Source of the DNA: JACOVP01 sp035289145
GTDB taxonomy: Archaea; Nanobdellota; Nanobdellia; SCGC-AAA011-G17; UBA489
Reading direction: 5' to 3'
Length of the DNA: 8,264 bases
Assembly: GCA_035289145.1 (NCBI GenBank)
Contig: DATDXZ010000096.1
Location: 1-8,264 of the forward strand
Below, piece after piece: positions 5,323-8,264 of the stretch; within the stretch, counting starts at the first letter, position 1; every line of letters begins with the position of its first letter. The notes beneath the pieces are model-generated. The model was not told the origin of the DNA, searched no databases, and worked only from the letters and a program-made list of their open reading frames with translations. Position numbers and translations under genes: made by a program.

Positions 5323-5330
5323 TTTTAAAT
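5323..5330 (+). promoter_or_regulatory. TATA-like box for the YchF-like GTPase
   Basis: TTTTAAAT is centred about 26 nt upstream of ATG 5352. No Shine-Dalgarno site is visible before the start; a pyrimidine-rich tract fills the gap. Both points fit a leaderless mRNA. Confidence 0.45.
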
Positions 5331-5351
5331 GTCTCTTTATCTCTTTTTCTT

Positions 5352-6536
5352 ATGCAAGTCGGTCTTGTAGGTAAACCTTCATCTGGAAAAAGTACTTTCT
5401 TTAAAGCTGCGACTTTAGCAGATGTAGCCATCGCCGCGTATCCTTTTACAACTATCAAGCCAAACGAGGGAGTTGGGTTTGTCAAGATTGATTGCATTGA
5501 CGTTGAGTTTCATGTGCAGTGTAATCCTAAAGAAGGATTCTGCAACAAGGGACAACGCTTTTTACCTGTGCAACTCATTGATGTAGCTGGACTAGTTCCT
5601 GGAGCGCATGAAGGCAAAGGCATGGGCAATCAATTTTTGTCTGACTTAAATCAAGCTGACGCACTTATTCATGTTGTTGATATGGCTGGAGCTACTAATG
5701 AAAAAGGAGAGCCTGTGACTCCCGGCAGCTATGATCCTGCACGCGACGTCCAATTTTTAGAAATAGAACTGGACATGTGGTACTTGAGTATTCTCAAAAA
5801 AGGCTGGGATAAACTCTCTAGAAAAATCACTTCTGGCAAAGGGAATGTCGCTATAGCAGTCGCTGAACAAATGAGCGGATTACGCGTGACTGAAGTTATG
5901 GTCAAAGAAGTCATTCAGGACTATCCTGAGAGCATGAACCAATGGGATGAAGGATTGTTAATTCAATTGGCACGGACACTGCGACAGAAAAGCAAACCCA
6001 TGATTGTCGCTGCAAATAAAATGGATTTACCGACTGCAGAAGCTAATTTCAAAAGAATGCAAACTACTTTTCCATCAGTCTTGTTTATTCCCTGTGCAGG
6101 CGACGCTGAACTAGCATTACGAGAAGCACACAAGAAGGGATTAATTGCATATATTCCTGGAGAAGATCATTTTGTGATGAAGGAAGGATTAAGTGTGCAA
6201 CAGAAAACTGCCTTAGAATATATTGACAAGACTGTTCTGCAGAAATTTGGCACTACTGGTGTGCAAGACGCTCTGAACAAAGTTGTGTTTGATCTGCTGC
6301 ATTATGTAGCTATTTATCCCGGCGGAGCTAATAAGCTTGAAGATCGAGAGGGGCATATTTTATATGACTGCTTCTTGATGCCTCCTGGCAGCACTGCTAT
6401 AAACTTTGCATTCAGACTGCATACGGATATCGGCAGAAATTTTGTGAAAGCGATTGACGTCAAGACGAAACGCGTCGTCGGCAAAGACCATATCTTGAAA
6501 CATCGAGATGTCATTGAGATCGCCATCAAAAAGTGA
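5352..6536 (+). CDS. Archaeal YchF/OBG-family GTP-binding protein
   Basis: A protein of 394 residues, the size of archaeal OBG/YchF-like GTPases. G1/P-loop is GKPSSGKST at 7-15, G2 threonines lie in PFTTIKPN at 31-38, G3 is DVAGL at 77-81 with the family continuation VPGAHEGKGMGNQFL, and G4 is NKMD at 222-225. A G5-like PCAGDAE follows at about 247-253. The helical insert at about 140-200 precedes G4. A TGS domain occupies about 316-393 (YPGGANKLEDREG, LMPPGSTAINFAF, HTDIGRNF). NKMD indicates guanine specificity, unlike bacterial YchF, which has an altered G4 and uses ATP. Three cysteines cluster at about 49-64 (C49, C57, C64). The family binds ribosomes and acts in translation or stress control. 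The gene is probably single, with its own TATA-like box, and converges with the next gene, 9 bp between stops. Confidence 0.93.
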   Translation: MQVGLVGKPSSGKSTFFKAATLADVAIAAYPFTTIKPNEGVGFVKIDCIDVEFHVQCNPKEGFCNKGQRFLPVQLIDVAGLVPGAHEGKGMGNQFLSDLNQADALIHVVDMAGATNEKGEPVTPGSYDPARDVQFLEIELDMWYLSILKKGWDKLSRKITSGKGNVAIAVAEQMSGLRVTEVMVKEVIQDYPESMNQWDEGLLIQLARTLRQKSKPMIVAANKMDLPTAEANFKRMQTTFPSVLFIPCAGDAELALREAHKKGLIAYIPGEDHFVMKEGLSVQQKTALEYIDKTVLQKFGTTGVQDALNKVVFDLLHYVAIYPGGANKLEDREGHILYDCFLMPPGSTAINFAFRLHTDIGRNFVKAIDVKTKRVVGKDHILKHRDVIEIAIKK

Positions 6537-6545
6537 TCTCTTATC

Positions 6546-7154
6546 TTAAAACAAGTTCACTACTTCTGCCGCATCATAGCCTTGCGCATATTCTGCTGTT
6601 AATGTTGCAAGCGCTTTTTCGTGAAGTTCTTGTAGCTTATCTGGAGAACCTACTAAGTCTTTAACTAAAATAACATTGAATCTTTTCTTAAAAGCACTCC
6701 TTACAGTTGCATTAACACATGCGTGCGTATATCCGCCAAATATAACAAGGTTTCTTATTCCCTGCTCCTCCAAATGCACTCCAAACTCCTTGTTTCCAAA
6801 GGTGTCATAGGCATTTTTCTTAAAAATTTTTTCTTCATTGTTCACTTTTAAGACGAGCTCATAACCCCAAGTGCCTGGAATTGCTAGCTCCCAATTTTTA
6901 TAATCACCATGTTTCTTAATATTTTCTTCTTTTAGTGCAGGATCGATAGTATTTCTTCCTTCAGTCATTTGAATGTGGATAATAGGGACGTTCTTTGCTC
7001 TTATTTGCTCTAGGAATTGATTCATTTTGCCTACTTTTCCCTGCAAACTTTTTGTTCCTAATACCTTTCCTAAGAATCCATCGTTGTGCACATAATCGTT
7101 CTGCACATCAATAACAATCACTGCTGTATTTGCTTTCTGTAATTGGTTTTTCAT
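6546..7154 (-). CDS. Isochorismatase-family cysteine hydrolase (nicotinamidase-like amidase)
   Basis: A protein of 202 residues, the usual family size. The catalytic triad is visible: D16 in VIVIDVQNDY, K113 in FKKNAYDTF, and nucleophile C146 in GGYTHACVNATVRSA. The core is a Rossmann-like sheet: AVIVIDVQ, VPIIHIQM, LVIFGGY and NVILVKDLV. Family members hydrolyse amides such as nicotinamide, N-carbamoyl compounds or ureido groups, or cleave isochorismate; the substrate cannot be read here. DPALKEE lies between the first and second motifs. The nicotinamidase metal site (D-x-H...H) is not obvious, so a different amide is as likely as nicotinamide. Its ATG is two bases after the stop of the asparagine-synthase-like gene, with GGAGG at 7164-7168, so the two are co-translated. 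Amide formation and amide hydrolysis are therefore genetically linked. Confidence 0.87.
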   Translation of the reverse strand: MKNQLQKANTAVIVIDVQNDYVHNDGFLGKVLGTKSLQGKVGKMNQFLEQIRAKNVPIIHIQMTEGRNTIDPALKEENIKKHGDYKNWELAIPGTWGYELVLKVNNEEKIFKKNAYDTFGNKEFGVHLEEQGIRNLVIFGGYTHACVNATVRSAFKKRFNVILVKDLVGSPDKLQELHEKALATLTAEYAQGYDAAEVVNLF

Positions 7155-7156
7155 GT

Positions 7157-8263
7157 TTAGTTGCCTCCTTTTGCTGCAAACATATGGTCATAACATAATG
7201 GTCGAGCAATTTTGTCTTCTAACTCTGGGCTATAAACATATTCTCCTTGCTCGCCACCATATCTTGCATTTGGACCTGTTTCAAATTCTTTCTTGTGCGT
7301 CTTTGCCCACCTCCATAAACAATAAGCAGGACCGTCTCCAAATGGGCTCTTGTCTCCGGAAGGTATACAATACCCCTTCCAACCAAGTTCGTTCATTTGT
7401 CTGTAAAATCGGTCTTTTTCACCCTGGAATTCTGCAGATGTTTCTGCTAAATATTCCAAGACTGGTTTGGTGCCTGTTGCTCCATGCACAGTATCTTTTG
7501 GAACATTCATTGTTTCTTCTGGAAGATATGGCTTTACCATTTCTCTAAAGAATATTTTTTCTCTCTGTTTCATCGTTGCTGGGTTTGTTCTATCACCATA
7601 ACTGTCTACGACTAGCTTTTGTTCTGGCTTGATGTACTGTGATGCTCTAATCAAAAATGCAAGAGGAACTCTGTTTTCAAGACCATGTTCGCCAAAAACA
7701 AGACCTGCTCTCACTCCTTCAGATGAAGCGAATTGATCGCAGATGCCATTCCAACCTTCTTCAAGTCTGTCTCTATGCTCTAAATTTATTGGCTTGTAAC
7801 TTCTACCAGCTTCATCAGGACCTCCTGCAGTCATAACTGCTTTTCCCCCAAGAGATTTTGCAGTATTTGCAACAAGATCTTCTGCAAGACCACAGCTTAC
7901 GTTGAAGTAGTCAGGACCAAGAACATCCATTACTCGGTCTATAGATCCATCAACATATTCAGGTGTCATCTGCACAACACGATGCTGTAGGTTAATGCCT
8001 TCCTTACGAAGCATGTTTACTGTTGCCCTTGCACTGCTATAATCGCCAAGTGTTTTATTTGTTGGATCTTTACGGCTCCAAGGAACAATAGTAATTGCAC
8101 CACCAAATTTGCCTTTTGTTTTTCTTGCAATTGTTGCGGTAATAAACTGACTATCCATTCCACCCATAGCAGTGTATAATTTTTCTTGTGTAGTCGGAAT
8201 TCTTCTTTCAATGCTTGCAATAGCTTCTTGACGAAGTCTTTCAATATCGGCGTCTTTTTGATC
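7157..8263 (-). CDS. Asparagine synthase-like protein, C-terminal part (N-terminus beyond the right edge)
   Basis: The frame is open from the right edge for 368 codons before the stop at 7157-7159. The ATG at 8167 is internal, because readable coding sequence (DQKDADIERLRQEAI...TTQEKLYTA) precedes it. Features of the asparagine-synthase ATP-pyrophosphatase domain in order: MGGMDSQ (variant of the SGGxDS pyrophosphate loop), the alpha/beta stretch with YSSARATVNMLRKEGI, GGKAVMTAGGPDEAGRSY (matching the L-x-GEGGDE..GGY block), GLENRVPLAFL (matching LE.RVPFLD) and KPYLPEETMNVPKDTVHGATG (matching the LP.e...RPK.G block). Such enzymes activate a carboxylate with ATP and transfer ammonia. Whether this part is preceded by a glutaminase domain cannot be seen. 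The leading serine of SGGxDS is methionine, and the C-terminus is longer than the core, with YCLWRWAKTHKKEFE and GGEQGEYVYSPE. Asparagine is possible, but another amide product is also possible. Confidence 0.83.
   Translation of the reverse strand, partial: DQKDADIERLRQEAIASIERRIPTTQEKLYTAMGGMDSQFITATIARKTKGKFGGAITIVPWSRKDPTNKTLGDYSSARATVNMLRKEGINLQHRVVQMTPEYVDGSIDRVMDVLGPDYFNVSCGLAEDLVANTAKSLGGKAVMTAGGPDEAGRSYKPINLEHRDRLEEGWNGICDQFASSEGVRAGLVFGEHGLENRVPLAFLIRASQYIKPEQKLVVDSYGDRTNPATMKQREKIFFREMVKPYLPEETMNVPKDTVHGATGTKPVLEYLAETSAEFQGEKDRFYRQMNELGWKGYCIPSGDKSPFGDGPAYCLWRWAKTHKKEFETGPNARYGGEQGEYVYSPELEDKIARPLCYDHMFAAKGGN
7164..7168 (-). promoter_or_regulatory. Shine-Dalgarno site for the cysteine hydrolase gene
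   Basis: The minus strand reads GGAGG inside the last codons of the asparagine-synthase-like gene, 9 nt before ATG 7154. As with vapC, an SD site is present at an internal operon gene, whereas first genes in this window lack one. Confidence 0.6.
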
Positions 8264-8264
8264 T

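Noticed and set aside
6532..6561. AGTGA/TCACT inverted repeat between the convergent YchF-like and hydrolase genes as a bidirectional terminator
   Set aside because: Only 5 bp with a 20-nt loop, and it overlaps coding sequence on both sides; this is expected by chance.
7153..7548. Plus-strand open frame of 131 codons
   Set aside because: It is antisense to the asparagine-synthase-like gene, which has family motifs throughout.
8017..8244. Minus-strand open frame of 75 codons near the right edge
   Set aside because: It is an alternative frame of the asparagine-synthase-like gene, whose true frame continues to the window edge with coherent sequence.

Overview
The window looks archaeal, most likely from the DPANN group (Woesearchaeota/Pacearchaeota-like). 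Supporting signs are an S-layer-type secreted protein with a cysteine-rich module common in those genomes, a TrmB-family regulator, an archaeal-type YchF/OBG GTPase, a VapBC pair, and several genes whose start codon lies about 23-27 nt downstream of a TATA-like box, as expected for leaderless mRNAs. The phylum is an inference, not a measurement. I see no rRNA, tRNA, CRISPR array or insertion sequence.

Layout, left to right. (1) Positions 1-903, minus strand: the N-terminal 301 residues of an exported S-layer-like protein, running off the left edge. (2) Positions 904-989: a divergent promoter region whose two TATA elements form a 9-bp inverted repeat. (3) Positions 990-1638, plus: a vapB-vapC type toxin-antitoxin pair; the toxin starts at TTG behind a GGAGG site. 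(4) Positions 1686-3115, plus: lemA-htpX, a membrane protein and a membrane zinc protease, two bases apart. (5) Positions 3081-4432, minus: an AT-rich cluster of four small genes (128, about 118, about 111 and 75 codons) that I cannot assign to known systems. The two middle genes are each split by a -1 frame change. (6) Positions 4542-5288, plus: a TrmB-family regulator divergent from that cluster; a palindrome lies in the shared intergenic region, over the cluster's predicted transcription start. (7) Positions 5352-6536, plus: an archaeal YchF-like GTPase. (8) Positions 6546-8263, minus: an asparagine-synthase-like protein (N-terminus outside the window) followed two bases later by an isochorismatase-family cysteine hydrolase, converging on the GTPase gene.

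The best candidate for something undescribed is the cluster in (5)-(6). Each of the two broken genes can be restored by a -1 shift at a heptamer fitting the canonical X XXY YYZ slippery pattern in the correct phase (A AAA AAC and T TTC CCA). Each heptamer is followed after 5-9 nt by a possible stem. Either this is a pair of programmed frameshift sites in adjacent archaeal genes, or both genes lost one base in short homopolymer runs through decay or sequencing error. The sequence alone cannot decide between these. The downstream 75-residue protein looks like an antitoxin without its toxin, and the 111-residue protein has a stretch resembling the alanyl-tRNA synthetase motif 2 region.
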